DNA of 64,000 bases from Aphanomyces cochlioides (taxonomy: Eukaryota > Oomycota > Saprolegniomycetes > Saprolegniales > Verrucalvaceae). A program made the position numbers and the translations under genes. Shown piece by piece: positions 9,835 through 21,705 of this stretch (its first letter is position 1; each line of letters begins with the position of its first letter). The notes beneath the pieces were generated by a model. It searched no databases and was not told the origin of the DNA. It saw only the letters and a list, made by a program, of their open reading frames with translations. The stretch is taken from positions 186,001 through 250,000 of the forward strand of contig JAHQRK010000031.1 of assembly GCA_019828595.1 (NCBI GenBank), given 5' to 3'.

Positions 9835-12318
9835 ATGCTTCGCCTCCTCGCAGTGGTCGGCGCTGTGTCGGCCAAATGCATATACGACGCTCTTCCTCCT
9901 AGCGTACAAGTGATTGCAGTGTGGAATGCATCGTTGTGTGCGTCAGTAGGGGATGGCTGCTTTGTCAACCGGTCGTGTGCAGAGCTACCAAAACCACAGT
10001 ACGAGTACCAAGCTGTTGGTGATTACAGTGACTGCAAAAAAATGTATAGCCTTACTTTCCATATCTCGTCAGTGAATTATGATGAATTAGGCCCTTACGA
10101 ATCAACGGTGGTGACAAATCCGTCGACTGGACCATGTTTGTCGCCCCTCGAACCACAACACTGACAAACTTGTGAGTCCCCAGGCGTCAAACGAGTTCTC
10201 AGGCCCTTGTAGAATACTCACACATTTCCCACAAGTTGAACTCTCTCCAACCTTCCAGTGGCCCCAACGCCTTACCAATATGTAGGCCATGAACAGGACG
10301 AATCGTTGGTTTACGTGCTCTAGGACTATTTCTAGTATCGACAATATGACGTGGCCGAAATCCTCCCAAGTTCCTCAACTCATTGAGCTGTACACAAGAA
10401 TGTATTTCGACAACTCTGACGCTCGTGATCACTAGCAACATTGACAAGCATATAGTACCAATCACGAGCTTCCCAGCGTCGGTCAAATCACTGTATGAAA
10501 CAAACACCAGTGCTCATGGGGATTGAATTATCTATTTAGAAGCTATACGAGCTCAAGCTTGACGTCATTTCCTTCCCAGTTGCCTCCTGGATTGACTTCA
10601 TTGTAAGGTGGTTTGCTGGTATATCTGTTTTACCCCAATACAGAGTACTGGATGGAAATCCAATCACATCAGTGCCGCCTCTTCCGCCAACTCTCACTTC
10701 ATTGTTCGTCAGCCACGATATTAAATTCTAGCTAAACTTATGTCTAGGTCTATTGCCTCAACTGCAATCACAAGCTTGGAAAACTTGGACTTCAGCAACT
10801 TGACATTTTTGTAGCCATATTTCTCAAGAAATAGAAAATCTGACAGTTGAAAATCGTAGGGATATCAGCTCGACACCACTCAAGACGATCAAGAACGTGA
10901 CATTTAGCTCTAAGATGGTCGCATTGTAAGCATAAAGCCCCTCTGCATCGACTGATAATTCACAATCTTCAGGAATTTGACTAATGTTACGCTGGACAAC
11001 TGGAGCATTGACCAAGCCACATTTTATTCAATCAGTCGAAACGATGTGCCAACCCTTGGGGCCTCTCAGTCACTTGCTAATCTTCCAGTGACGTTGCTAT
11101 TGGATGAATCAACTTGCCGAGACAGTGCGTCGTGGGATGTACCGAAAGCTATGTGCAGAACAAAGTTCCCAAACTGCAACGTCTGTGTTGACCAAGGTAC
11201 GATAGCATATTGATCAAAACAGTAAAATAGTCGACATTGTAGACCCAAATCAAAAGAAGTTCAAGTATACCTACATAATAGTGGGAGTGGCAGTTGGCGT
11301 TCTTTTTTGCATTGGACTTTTTGTCTGGTCTTGCCGGCGACGTCGTGATCAATTGGATATGAAAAATGCCACGAAGACATATACTTACTGGACAGACGCC
11401 CAAGACCTTGATATGAAAGGATTGGCTATTTACCGTGTCCAAGAAAAGGAACTTCAGCTAGATAAATTGCTTGGTGCTGGTGCATTTGCCAATGTCTGGC
11501 TTGGAACCTTCCGTGGCGATTCCGTTGCAGTCAAGACATTGCAAGAACATCGTATGGGTTTAGACCACGTTCAAGCATTTGTCGACGAAATCCAACTCAT
11601 GGGGGGATTTAATTCCCTTTCTGTTTTCCGACTCATTGGTGTAGCTTGGACTCGACCATCCGATTTGAGATGTATTATGGAATACATGGACTTCGGTGAC
11701 TTGAGAGACTACTTGGTGAAAAATTGCCCAGAAAAATTTCCATGGAGTGACAAGCTGGCGCATGTTTACAACATCGTCGAAGGCTTGGTCTACTTGCACT
11801 CGTTGAATATCATCCACCGCGACATCAAGTCTCGGAATATTTTGTTGGACTCGACGAAAGGCACGAAGCTGACGGATTTTGGCATTTCCAAAGAAGATAT
11901 TCAAGCCACGATGACGGTTGGCGTGGGAACGTTTCGATGGATGGCCCCCGAAGTAATTCAATCTCAGTATTACACGACTGCTGCGGATATTTATTCATTT
12001 GGTAGATCTGATGCGCATGTGTTGGATTTGACGATTGTTTTAGGCGTTGTGTTGTCTGAATTCAGCACTCATCATCTTCCGTACGAAGATTTGACGAATC
12101 CGTCAAATGGTCAGCCGATGGGTGACACGTCGATTATGGTCAAGGTGGTGGCCGGCGAGCTTCAACCAACATTTACGTCAGACTGTCCGATATGGATTCA
12201 AGGTTTGGCAAGGCAGTGCATAGCTCTTGACCCAAACGATCGACCGACCGCTGCCCAAGTGGCCCACCACGTCTTGAACAAGATAGAACATTCGGCATCA
12301 TTTGGCTTGTTTGTCTAA
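9835..12318 (+). CDS. LRR receptor-like serine/threonine kinase (TKL family), multi-exon
   Basis: A spliced gene. Exon 1 (9835-10043) encodes a short signal peptide and a cysteine-bearing ectodomain start (CIYDALPP, CFVNRSCAE). Small exons follow, each ending in one leucine-rich repeat (FQWPQRLTNM; FPASVKSL; LPPGLTSL; LPPTLTSL), separated by introns of roughly 40-65 nt. Introns I can place well are 10044-10090, 10172-10235 and an in-frame 42-nt intron at 12002-12043 whose removal restores YSFGVVLSEF. After a Cys-rich juxtamembrane part comes one membrane helix (VGVAVGVLFCIGLFVW) with an RRRR stop-transfer. The kinase domain shows GAGAFANV, VAVKTL, IIHRDIKSRN, LTDFG, MAPEVI and DIYSFG, all catalytic residues present. 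It probably senses an extracellular cue and phosphorylates Ser/Thr substrates; the ligand is unknown. A broken paralogue lies at 17076-18818. Confidence 0.85.
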
Positions 12319-14311
12319 TATACACCCATCGCTTGTTTTTGTTATATTAATTGTTTGTATTTGATCCCACATGAGGTTATGTCTCAAGATTGCGAGGACT
12401 CTAATCGCCCTTAGAATGCGATGTCGAAGGGTCAGCGGAAGTTCATTATTCTGAAAGTAGAAAGTATTAGATATCTTCCACTTAGAGCAAGTCTGGCTAA
12501 CAATCTAGGAAAAGCATTTGTTGCCAAGATGCCTACTGCGACTTGGTTTGCATTTCTTGAGTAACATCCAACAAGAAACTTTCTAGAATTCCATCCAAGA
12601 CGCTGGAGCACTCCATGCAACTCGTCAACTTTGGCTGGCGCTAAGTACCAATTGCAGTCAAAATATTTCTTGCTTTTAGATGCGCTCCTATAATCGGTTT
12701 GAAGACTGCCACAGAAAGAATCCAGTGATTAGAATCCGCTGGGCCAGTAGGAGCTTAAACGTCGATGATTATGGCGAGTGGACAGGATTACTTCCATATG
12801 CTTTCAACGCAATACCACGTTGAGTTGTTCGAAATTCGAATGGACTACAACAAACAGCTAAAGTGCAGTTTGCAGTAACCTTTCAAGTTACAATAACAAC
12901 CGAGAATAGATTCGATTATTGGATTCATGAGGCACAGGTATCAAGAGCAAAGCACATATCAAGATGTGGATAAACTGTACTAGTACCAGAATTAACATGA
13001 GGATAAATAGGCAATGGCACATGTACTATTAATAGTAGCGACAGTTTTGCTTGTGAATAGTGTTTTTGGCCAAAGACATCTCCGATTCTCTTCCGTGAGT
13101 GTGAAAAGCATCCTCGTACGGGGTTTATTGTTTTGCATGTCGACAAAAGTGTAGCTTTGTCAATCGATTCTGCGCAGAGATCCAGACGCCGGTCGTTTTG
13201 TTCCAAATCTGTTGGGGAATTGTGAATTTGCCTGATTCACTTCAAATCGCTTGATACCTGAATAGTTGGACTCCATGGCAGTGGCACACCAAAGAAGGAT
13301 CCACTATTGTCTCAATCAACTCGATGATTTGTATCGATTTCGTCCAGACTTACCAAAATTGCCCAGTGTCCTTGAACCAACTTGTGATACATGCATGAAA
13401 GACCAATGACAACGTGAGGACTTTGCATATTCTCAATGATCGCTCCCATCTAGAGGGTGCGATAAACATTGACCACTCAATAAGACAGTCGTTACCAGTT
13501 CATATGAACTGGCAGTCGCTGCGTGAATTCGTGCACTTGTATATTCAGGTCAAACTCGACATGATGACGCCGAAGATTGAATCGTCGTCAGCATGTTAGA
13601 GAACATTTGTAATGACGCAAATGAGTCCAAAAGGGGCGACATCATGACATCCACACCCTTAAGTCTCTACAATTATGAACATCATGACAAGTGACAGATT
13701 GACAACCGACAGGCAATTCTACCATCGACTCAACTTGTGTATTCCATTGGCATCCTTGATGCCGCCTCCATGGTTGCTGCTGGTCGTCCGCGTCGTGGAT
13801 TACTCCTCGGATATCAATCCGAGCGAACTTCGAAGGACACCTAAGCCTCGACAACACGGCGCATCCAAGCGCAATCTCGGATATCCGTGCTCTTCAAACA
13901 CGGTACTTGCTTGACCAAATGTGTTTGTGTAGAAACCCATTTGTGAATCGAGAGAAGGGGCATGCAACCGAGAGCGGGGGGGGGGGCAAATTGAATTTCA
14001 TGCCGGATCGTCCGTCGTCGTACCTGATACTTTTGCCATGTCCACAGTGTGGCGTCTTGTGCTTGCACGGACTAGACCTTTATACAACCACTGTCTCTGC
14101 GATGACGGACGATATGGTCACATAATATACACACACGACAAAAAACCGACAAATTTCAGACTTGTGATTGGACAACCGACACCAAACCTTTCGCTTATTG
14201 GTCGAAATTTACACTTGATTGGACGAGGAGGTTGTCGCGGCAGACACATATCGTTAACATTTAACATGTACAGCGTTTGATTGGCTAAATCCCTAAAACT
14301 CACTGTGTGAT
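12319..14311. other. 2-kb gap without recognised gene
   Basis: Short open frames only (for example 93 codons at 13206-12925 minus), none with recognisable domains or splice context. A run of ten or more G occurs at about 13976-13986. Nothing else is supportable. Confidence 0.4.
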
Positions 14312-15115
14312 TGGTCTGTCATGGATCTATCGTCGTGCAGATTGAGCTTCACGGTAAAGGAAACCTCAATGAATGAAATCAAGCAGCGTTATCCTACATT
14401 CCGCAGAAGACGCTTCATTGCCATATAGTCATATAGGGTTAATATGACGCTCCTTAAACAATGTGACCAAAGGTGATGAGTCTCAAAGATACTTGGTTTA
14501 TCTTACTGCATGATCAATGTCCGCTTAAATATTACGTGATTTTGGAGCGACACCTTGATGTATGTGTGATGCTCTCGATCAAAAATTGAGCGCACCAAGC
14601 CTGAATCCGAAGTTGGCTTCAAAATCGCCTGATTTTGCAGCGAGATCTAGATACATGCTCTAGACACAGTATGAATAGTAAAACGCACTGTGGAATCCAG
14701 AATCATATGTATATTTCGATGAAAACTATCTTTGCAGTTTCTCTATTCTTATGATTACTCTCTATGCCCAGCTGCATGTCCACGAGTGAAAATCGTAACG
14801 TTTCCAAAACACACTGTAATTTGAAGTAATTCATCTGTCATGGCTGGCCGTCATCCAGATTGAGTATAATGGTTAAAGAAACCGCAATAAACGAAATCAA
14901 GTAGCTGTATTCTACGTTCTGCACGAGACTCTCACTTGCATATAGCGCTTATGGTGTTCTTGAATCTATGCGACCAACTGTAATGAGTCTCAAAGATGAC
15001 TCTTGCGTTATCTACGGCATGATCGAGAGCGTGTATCAAAAGTCACTTCAATTTCAGACGATATTGGAGCGAGATCTTGATGCACGCTACGTGCTCTCAA
15101 TCAATGATCAAAAGT
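14312..15115. repeat. diverged direct repeat, two ~280-bp copies
   Basis: The segment 14312-14590 is similar along its length to 14827-15115. Shared blocks in the same order include CTGTCATGG, CCAGATTGAG/GCAGATTGAG, GAAATCAAG, GTGAC/GCGACCAA..TGATGAGTCTCAAAGAT/TAATGAGTCTCAAAGAT, GCATGATC, TTGGAGCGA and TTGATG. No reading frame is conserved, so this is a duplicated noncoding or transposon-derived unit. The identity was judged by eye. Confidence 0.65.
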
Positions 15116-15377
15116 CTTAACTAGTTTGCATGCTGAATTAATCATATTGAGTTGAAAGCTATAGTACTGACACAAGACATTGTCTTCTGAAATCACATAG
15201 CATGTGTAGTAGAGTTAGAATGTGAGGCCTTAACTCGAGGGGTGTCGATTTCTATGTTGACGAAGTCAATGAGAATATCATACTCTCATGCTTTTCGACC
15301 AATCATAAAATTGTCGGATAAAATTGTCGTGTCGTCCATTTTATCTATACATATTATGTTAACGAGAGTCTTCTTAT

Positions 15378-15731
15378 CTACATGAACAGGGCGAGAACGG
15401 AAGCCACGATGACGGCAGCGCCAGAGACGATCGCAGTAGTCGTAGCAGAGCTGTCGCATTTGAAGTTCTTGCGCGTCGATTCATCGGCGAATGTGCACGA
15501 GAGGCCACCGAGAGTCTGGAACGCCTTCTTGCAGTCGTCAACCTTGCAGAGCTTGGCAATCGTATCAGCAGAGGCTCCAGTCGGATTCGAGACGATGTCA
15601 CCAGCCTTGCCACTTTGAGCGCATCGAGCAAGAGATTCCAATGCGGGGGTGAGGTCGTTGACGGTGCATTCAGCGCCTTGGACAGTCGTGGAGGCGACGG
15701 CGAGAGAAGCGAGGATTGCGACAGTCTTCAT
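15378..15731 (-). CDS. elicitin-like secreted protein
   Basis: A 117-residue protein: signal peptide MKTVAILASLAVASTTVQG; six mature cysteines (AECTV, ARCAQ, KLCKVDDCKK with two, LSCTF, FKCDS) in elicitin spacing; then a short Ser/Thr linker and a hydrophobic tail (AAVIVASVLALFM) of GPI type. The frame is open further upstream, but I start at 15731 because the signal peptide begins there and an initiator-like site lies 16 nt upstream. It is closely related to the gene at 21706-22068: they share DDCKKAF, the ESxRKNFKC ending and a similar leader (TGCTTGGAG before the ATG), so the two are recent duplicates including the promoter. Role: predicted surface or secreted sterol/lipid-binding protein. 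Intronless. Confidence 0.88.
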   Translation of the reverse strand: MKTVAILASLAVASTTVQGAECTVNDLTPALESLARCAQSGKAGDIVSNPTGASADTIAKLCKVDDCKKAFQTLGGLSCTFADESTRKNFKCDSSATTTAIVSGAAVIVASVLALFM

Positions 15732-15747
15732 ATTGGTGCTTGGGTGG

Positions 15748-15760
15748 AATTTGAAAAATG
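15748..15760 (-). promoter_or_regulatory. oomycete initiator-like core promoter
   Basis: On the minus strand CATTTTTCAAATT matches CATTYYNCAWTTT with one mismatch and ends 16 nt before the elicitin ATG. It supports the chosen start over the longer open frame. Confidence 0.5.
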
Positions 15761-15956
15761 CTCCAAGCACAGAAACGACGCCTCCAACCACCAACCATTG
15801 CGAGTAATTTGGGCTGAAACTTTTGTAGAACAGGCATATAACGAGCACACGAACAATCTCAATGAGACGACAGACTTCATGCCAGAATATCTTCGAAACT
15901 CCATGGCTAATTGAATTAAAATTCTGACAATTGCCATTTGACATTACCAACAGCAC

Positions 15957-17075
15957 GATAGCAGCTCATTGCTCAAATCAATAACCCAAACAAGTCAATG
16001 TGAACCCAGAGGCGGAGCTCGGCTTCGAGAGCAAAAAAGAGGAAAAATGTTTCATGGCCATCGTTTTTCGCCACGATGTGCATTGGAAAACTGCAGCTGT
16101 GTCGCCTGCCGACTCGACGGACTAAGAGATAAGAGGTTGGATATTTATCGAGCAAACAATTTTGCAGTGTTGCTTGGTTTGGGATCGTCATGACGTCCGC
16201 CAAATTTTGAAGCCAGCGGTGATGGTTTTTGTCGTAAAATGGATCAATAGTCTTGGAATATGCTTTCAGATCAATAGCAAAGTTTCAGGAAAAATGATTT
16301 CAACCTCTTTGCCGTTTGACACTGATGGCTCCACCGTAGACCTGGTACAGTTTGAAGAAATATCTCGGTTTTGTTTGAAAGCCAAGACAGCCTGGTAATA
16401 CCAATGGCGTACTTTTCACTCTATACCGCACACGTTCGATCCCGACATTGCACTTTGGTACTTGAACTGACGGACCAAGTTGATTTCTTCGTCTTCGCTG
16501 ACCGAATTTTCAAAGGGTATTGCTCGATACTCATTGTCTAACGGCCAAGGCGCAAATCGATCTGCTCACATTGACTTGGCTTGTGGCGATAGTGAGCTGT
16601 TATCGCAGCTTTTAATACCATGTTGTCTTCATGTCGAGAAATCTTTCACACAGGGATGTGTTGCCGACACCACTCCACGCGAAACTAAGTCTCAAATGCA
16701 CCCAGACTGCAATGCAAAAAGCATTTGGAGAGCTCCATAAGTGCACCTGCAAAGGCACGACGTCGACGATCAAGCTAGACACTCAGCTTCAGATGATTCT
16801 GTCTATTTCCTTTCGATAGCTCGCTTACTCACCAGACAGTTTGCAAACGATAATTGAGTCTGAGTTGCTTTCCAGCGGGTGTGATTTACTCATGCAAATT
16901 AAGTCGTAGAGGACAAACTCGACAATCTTGCTGGACTTTGGTCGAAGTCTCAGGATTCAATGGGAGCACACTGAACACGTGAGTTTAATCGGTGATTTGG
17001 GGAAGAAAGCGCTACAAATCTATTACCACAATTTTCTTCGTCTCGGTTTAAAGGCAAGCTTCGGTGTGAATAGCA
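15957..17075. other. 1.1-kb stretch downstream of the kinase pseudogene
   Basis: Short unrelated open frames on both strands; none shows a domain or a plausible splice structure. It lies between the 5' flank of an elicitin gene and the 3' end of the truncated kinase paralogue. Nothing further is supportable. Confidence 0.4.
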
Positions 17076-18818
17076 CTAGCACAGATAGCCAGACATTGAA
17101 AGCCTTTGGAGCTCCAAATTGATGAGGTGGGATACTTGGGCTGCAGTAGGGCGTTTCTCAGGATCCAGTGCCAAGCAATCCTTGGCCAAATCATTTATCC
17201 AACGTGGGCAATCTTCTGGAAATAACGGACGGAGCTCGCCTGAGACCACCTTGACCATAATGGTCGTGTCACCCATCGGCAGCCCATTCAACGGGTTTTT
17301 CATATCTTGGTAAGGGAGTTGGTGGGTGCTAAATTCAGACAGCAAAACTCCTAGATGAATCATGAGACCCGATAATAGTGTGATCTAGCTTTGGGTCCCT
17401 TTAAATGGCATGCCACGGAATCAAGAACTCCTGGTCTTTTGGTGAACAAATTGGCATGTACATCACACATTTTCTATTGAAAAGTGCACCCAGCTCGAAC
17501 GGGTGAGCGCCTGGCTTATGATCAAGGAGTCCAGAGATCGATCCCACGGGCACTTTACCACTTACACTTTACCACGTTCCTGGTTTACCAATTGTGGTTG
17601 CAATAGCGAAAAGGGGGATAGCTCACTCGGTATCACTACGGTGGTACAGGGTTCGATACCTGCACGCTCTATGCCGGATAAAGCCGTTGCTTCCGGATAC
17701 GGGCTGAGCATTGTCGAAGACCGTGTGCAATTAGTGTGAGCCCATGAGAAAGTGCCGACGACACTTTTGCCGCAGTCAGTTGCAGTCAGTTGCTCGAAAC
17801 GAAGTGTTTTTTGTGCGCGATTGTAGCTTTGAGAAGATAATAGACTTCCGTTTTCACTGTGAATGGCCCAAACCTCTCCGTGAGGCCATATCTTTGAGCG
17901 AGCGAGTCAACTTAAGCCAAGAGAGCATCCGAGCTTCTGGTCTGCGAAAACCAGAGCCCGCTGAGTCGTTTCGATCCACTCAGCACCCTTCCCGAATCGC
18001 CCTTACCAGACCAAGCGACGCTGTGGTCAGACCGCGGGCAACCGGTCCACACATCCCCTTTTCACTTTATACAATGCCTGGCTCATCGGGTGTTTTCGGC
18101 ACTAGCGGCCAAGACGGCTCGCCAAAACAACCCCTCACGACAACAACGACCCCCCGTCTCCTTCCCTCTTGTCGCAGAAGGAGACACAACTCCCCCCACT
18201 AGCTCCCCGTACGACCGCTAAAACTCAGACGACAATAGCAACTATAATAAATGTACCAAACGAATAAATATCGGAAGCAGTCGTGTAGTATTGGGATTGA
18301 ATCACTTCTTGGTCCATCCAACGAAATGTTCCCCCGCCTATCGTCATTGTGGCTTGAATATCTTCCTTGGAGGAGGATAAGTTTTGTGGCCACTGAAACT
18401 TGGGCGGGAGGACTATTTGTTGGAACTTGGTGAACGTCCTGCAATGATGACATGAATGAATCGCAGGTTGATCAAACATGTACATACAATTGATTGACAC
18501 TTTGAGGTAAGACAAACATGGACCAGTCTACCGGCTCATTACGACCTGTTAATGTTAAAGCTCTACAGGCAAGTGAAATAATTAGCGAAAAGATAAGATC
18601 GGCACTTACTGACTTCGGTAGCGGCTAAAGTCCCCAAATGCTTGGAACATGTTGCCTTGAACCTCGGCACAAGACCGATTCACAAAGCACCTTTCTTGTC
18701 CCGTGGAACAAAGAGATGCGTTGGTTAGGAGGATTGTTGCAACAATAGGCGGGAGCGTGTCATAAATGCATCCCGCAGATGCAAGGCCAACGACCGCTGT
18801 TGCAATCCCACCTCGCAT
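17076..18818 (-). pseudogene. truncated LRR-TKL receptor kinase paralogue with intron insertion
   Basis: Homologous to the kinase at 9835-12318. From 18818 it encodes the N-terminal exon (GCIYDTLPP, CFVNRSCAEV), then after a short intron (GTAAGT..TGTAG) a segment containing VDWSMF, then one LRR exon (FQWPQNLSSS). The LRR exon joins directly to the activation loop (KEDIQATMTIGGGTFRW), so most LRRs, the membrane helix, the glycine loop, the catalytic HRD and the DFG are deleted. APE is replaced by DQE. The intron that is 42 nt in the intact paralogue is 906 nt here (18256-17351) because of an inserted SINE-like sequence. The last exon (17350-17076, GVLLSEFSTHQLPY to the C-terminus) is intact. 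Without HRD and DFG it cannot be an active kinase. Confidence 0.85.
17480..18230 (+). mobile_element. tRNA-derived SINE-like insertion with two Pol III box pairs
   Basis: Approximate bounds. Two tRNA-like heads lie in tandem. The first has an A-box-like TGAGCGCCTGG (17504-17514) and a B-box-like AGATCGATCCC (17535-17545). The second has TAGCTCACTCGG (17619-17630) and a near-perfect B box GGTTCGATACC (17650-17660). A roughly 500-bp GC-richer body follows. The segment accounts for the excess length of the kinase pseudogene intron. I see no clear target duplication or A-tail, so the exact ends are open. It is not a functional tRNA gene: I cannot fold either head into a cloverleaf with a full acceptor stem. 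Confidence 0.6.
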
Positions 18819-18923
18819 GTCAAATTGTCCATGTGGATGTAATAGTATAAATTTTCCAAGTTACTGCAAAATTCAATAAACCAAGCAGAAAACTCTGTCA
18901 ATTTATATACTATGTAGTACTAA

Positions 18924-19149
18924 TACACCTTTTTTCAGTTAATTCCAGAAAAAATCTGGTATAATTCGCCGCATTATCTTTTGATTCATCTTGTGCCCGA
19001 TATATTTCGTCAACGCCCATTCAATTTCGTTTGGAGGTTTAATTTATCCATTATAATTCGTAAATGCCCATTATATTTCGCCTCGCGGGTAGTATATTTC
19101 GAGTTGCTCTCAAAATGTTTCATCATGCTTTCATTATATTTTGAACAAG
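18924..19149. repeat. 226-bp repeat, copy 1 (identical to 22782-23007)
   Basis: The block starting TACACCTTTTTTCAG recurs 3,858 bp downstream in the same orientation; I found no difference over 226 bp. It contains several short phrases of the type TATATTTCG/AATTTCG. Here it abuts the 3' end of a pogo-like transposase pseudogene, so it may be the terminal region of that element. Confidence 0.85.
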
Positions 19150-19180
19150 TTCTATCAAAGAACGACTGGGTTAACATACT

Positions 19181-20746
19181 CTATCTAGATGACGAAGACT
19201 TGAGTTGTTTCGTGCGTTGCTGTCTCGGTGGTGCTTTCTGGTGGTTGCATCGACGACTCCATTTGAGGCTGTGGCTTTCGCTTTCTCTTTTTCTCGCGTG
19301 TGCTGCGCATTTTTTTGCTTCTTCATGTGCCAGTGCGCGCTGTTGCTTTGTCTCGTCAATCTCCTGAAGCAACGACATGGTCAGTACTCGTCCCGCGACA
19401 TCAATGGTTTTCGGCTTTGCGGGTGCGCGCTTCTTCGTCGCTGTTGGTAGACATAGAATATCTTGGCGAATTTCATCTCGCCTCTTTATCCATTCAGCTT
19501 CTAAGTAGGAGGATGGAACGCCACCGTCGTGAAATAGTTTAAATCTTTCCACCATTCGATCATAGTTTAAAGGCAAAATACCGGAGGTTTTAAATCCAGA
19601 GATCATATTCGATGGCTTCATCTTCATGGTCCAGGCGCTCGACGCAATTTTCAATGCTTTATCTTTCCCAATACAGTTCAAACTTCCACTAACTACGACA
19701 TCAATAAGCTTAACGTCCAATCTCAATAAATAGTACCGCCATTGATCATTTCTTCATAGATGCCATGTCTTATTGCTCTTTTGAAAGCGCTGAAGACACA
19801 GATATCGAGCGGCTGGAACAAGTGGGTAGCGTTTACAGGCAAACAAAACAAGACAATTCCAAGATCAACGCATAGAGAAACTATGTCATCGGAGTAGTTA
19901 GACGATAGACCATCAAATACAAGTAAAACAGGATACTGTATCTCGTCGTCGACACACGCGGACAAAATCTGAGCCAGTTTTCAAACAGTTGCTCATTCAT
20001 AAATCCCTTTGGTGAGGTGGAAAATGCTGCTCCGGGAATAGTGCTGCAGCTACCAACACTGCGGTCAATTCTCTCGCCTGGGAAAAGAAACAGAGGAGGC
20101 AACATTTTGCCATCGGCACAACCACATTCAACCACTGAGAGATGGAAATTCGTCGCCAAAATTTTTGTCCAAACGTTGCGAGATCCTTTTTTTACGACTT
20201 TTTTTATTTTCGTCGTGATGTGAACGACGTTTCATCCATGTTGAATATACGATTGGCAGTAAAATCATGATCTTCAAGTGCCTTGGTGAGAGAGGCGTGC
20301 ATCAAGTTCACTTCGTCTAGAGACACACAATTTCGAGCACGAGAAATTACTTGAGCAGTTCGGGAGGTGAGTTGAGGATGGCGTGATATAAATCGGTGGT
20401 ACCAGCCACCTTGTAAGGTTACCTTCGAGTCAAGCCGACGGGCGATTTGGTTGGCAATCATTAACATACTGGCACGGTCGGTAGGATACCCATCCATTTG
20501 CATGGAGCAAATCCAAGCAACTAAGTCTGCTTCGCAGCTAGGAGGGAGGAAAGTTTTAGGCCCCCTTCGTTTGGGCTCCTTTATGGCTCCACTGCGTGCT
20601 TCACGGACCTTACGCATTAGTGTGTCATACGGGATTTTCGTGGCTTCGGCGACTTCAACACCAGGATTCCCAGTAAGCACAAGCTCAACAGCCTTAAGAA
20701 GCTCTTCCCTGGAATAGCGGCCGTGTGGTTTGCATTCAGGCACCAT
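19181..20746 (-). pseudogene. pogo-like transposase remnant
   Basis: Minus-strand pieces in order: 20746-20204 (Psq-type HTH around YSREELLKAVELVLTGNPG, CENP-B type segment with LQGGWYHRFISRHPQL, and the first catalytic Asp in IFNMDETSF); 20159-19881 (LSVVECGCADGKMLPPLFLFPG); 19965-19723 (second Asp in VLLVFDGLSSNY, third in PVNATHLFQPLDICVF); and 19726-19181 (C-terminal tail ending in a basic, Ser/Lys-rich segment). Each boundary is a frameshift, so the gene is broken although the DDD residues survive. Its 3' side runs into the 226-bp repeat. No terminal inverted repeat pair was found by eye. Confidence 0.85.
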
Positions 20747-20829
20747 GGGTGGTCTCCAATGGTCCTTACAAATGGATATATTAAAAAAGGCAGGTATATA
20801 GTGATAGAGGATTTTGCCTTGAGAATTTA

Positions 20830-21705
20830 CGCATTGTCATTGGCTATAATCCATACGTCATAAACTGAAGCATTTGTCTTAAATTGAAGCTTTACGTTAT
20901 GGTGGATCTTGTTTAGTTTGAACCACCTTGAATTCAACACCAAGTCGAGTTCCAGCGACGACTGCCGCACTGGACCAATCAAGGACCAAATAAATAAAAC
21001 GGCAGCCTTGACCATACTCATAACGCTTATTCCATGGCCAAGATTCGCGCACGACATTGGCATCAATGCTTGATACAGAATTGTCCTGAATTCAACAGTG
21101 AGAAGATTTCGAAATATCATATTTATTGTGGATAAAGTAGACGAAAACCCACACCCCACGAACATGTTTGTCCATCCTTCGTGGGATAGATTCGTCCAAG
21201 GGTCACGCCAACGTTGTCTGCTCTATCATCCTGTCGCTCTATTGTTTTGTCGTTTGTTTCATGATCCTCAGCACATTATGATGCGGCATTGGAGCGAATT
21301 TCCAAGTTCAAACAAGACATTCCCTCACGTGACCTGTAAAAGACCCCGAGTACTGCCTGAGGTAGCAATGAAGGGGACTTCGAGTGGCGAATTTCAATCT
21401 CAAATTGTCAGCAACTTTCGTCAGAGCTGCGTGAGTAAAATTGTATATAACGCCTCGTGTTGGCCAGATCTTCCATTTGAAGCCATCTGCGCCTCCCTTG
21501 GGATGCAGAGACTCGCGCGGTTTAACTACCGATCTTCGACTTCTTGGATGGTTTATCTACTTGTAACCGTAAATGCTTATCCCCCATGGCTTATTCCAAA
21601 ACAAATTTCATCCAGAATTACTTACAACAGTTGACCTGGAGATTCTCTGTTTTGACATTTGGGTTGCTTGGAGAGTCATTTACCCATTTCCACTCAACCA
21701 CCAAG
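20830..21705. other. intergenic region between pogo remnant and elicitin
   Basis: Contains a motif AAATTGAAGCTTTACGTTAT (about 20877-20900) that recurs near 23714-23735, probably element-derived. A 178-codon open frame at 21098-21634 has no recognisable domain and I do not support it as a gene. Just before 21706 the leader GAGTCATTTACCCATTTCC resembles the oomycete initiator with one extra base. Confidence 0.4.

Noticed and set aside
15732..15956. N-terminal extension of the elicitin frame
   Set aside because: The signal peptide and initiator place the true start at 15731; the extension is open by chance.
17495..17665. Possible tRNA genes
   Set aside because: A and B boxes are present but I could not form complete cloverleaves; better explained as SINE heads.
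17744..18202. 152-codon open frame inside the SINE-like insert
   Set aside because: No domain, low-complexity Thr/Pro end, and it lies within a sequence with Pol III boxes; a chance frame.
21098..21634. 178-codon open frame before the elicitin
   Set aside because: No signal peptide, domain or repeat structure; it overlaps the elicitin leader.
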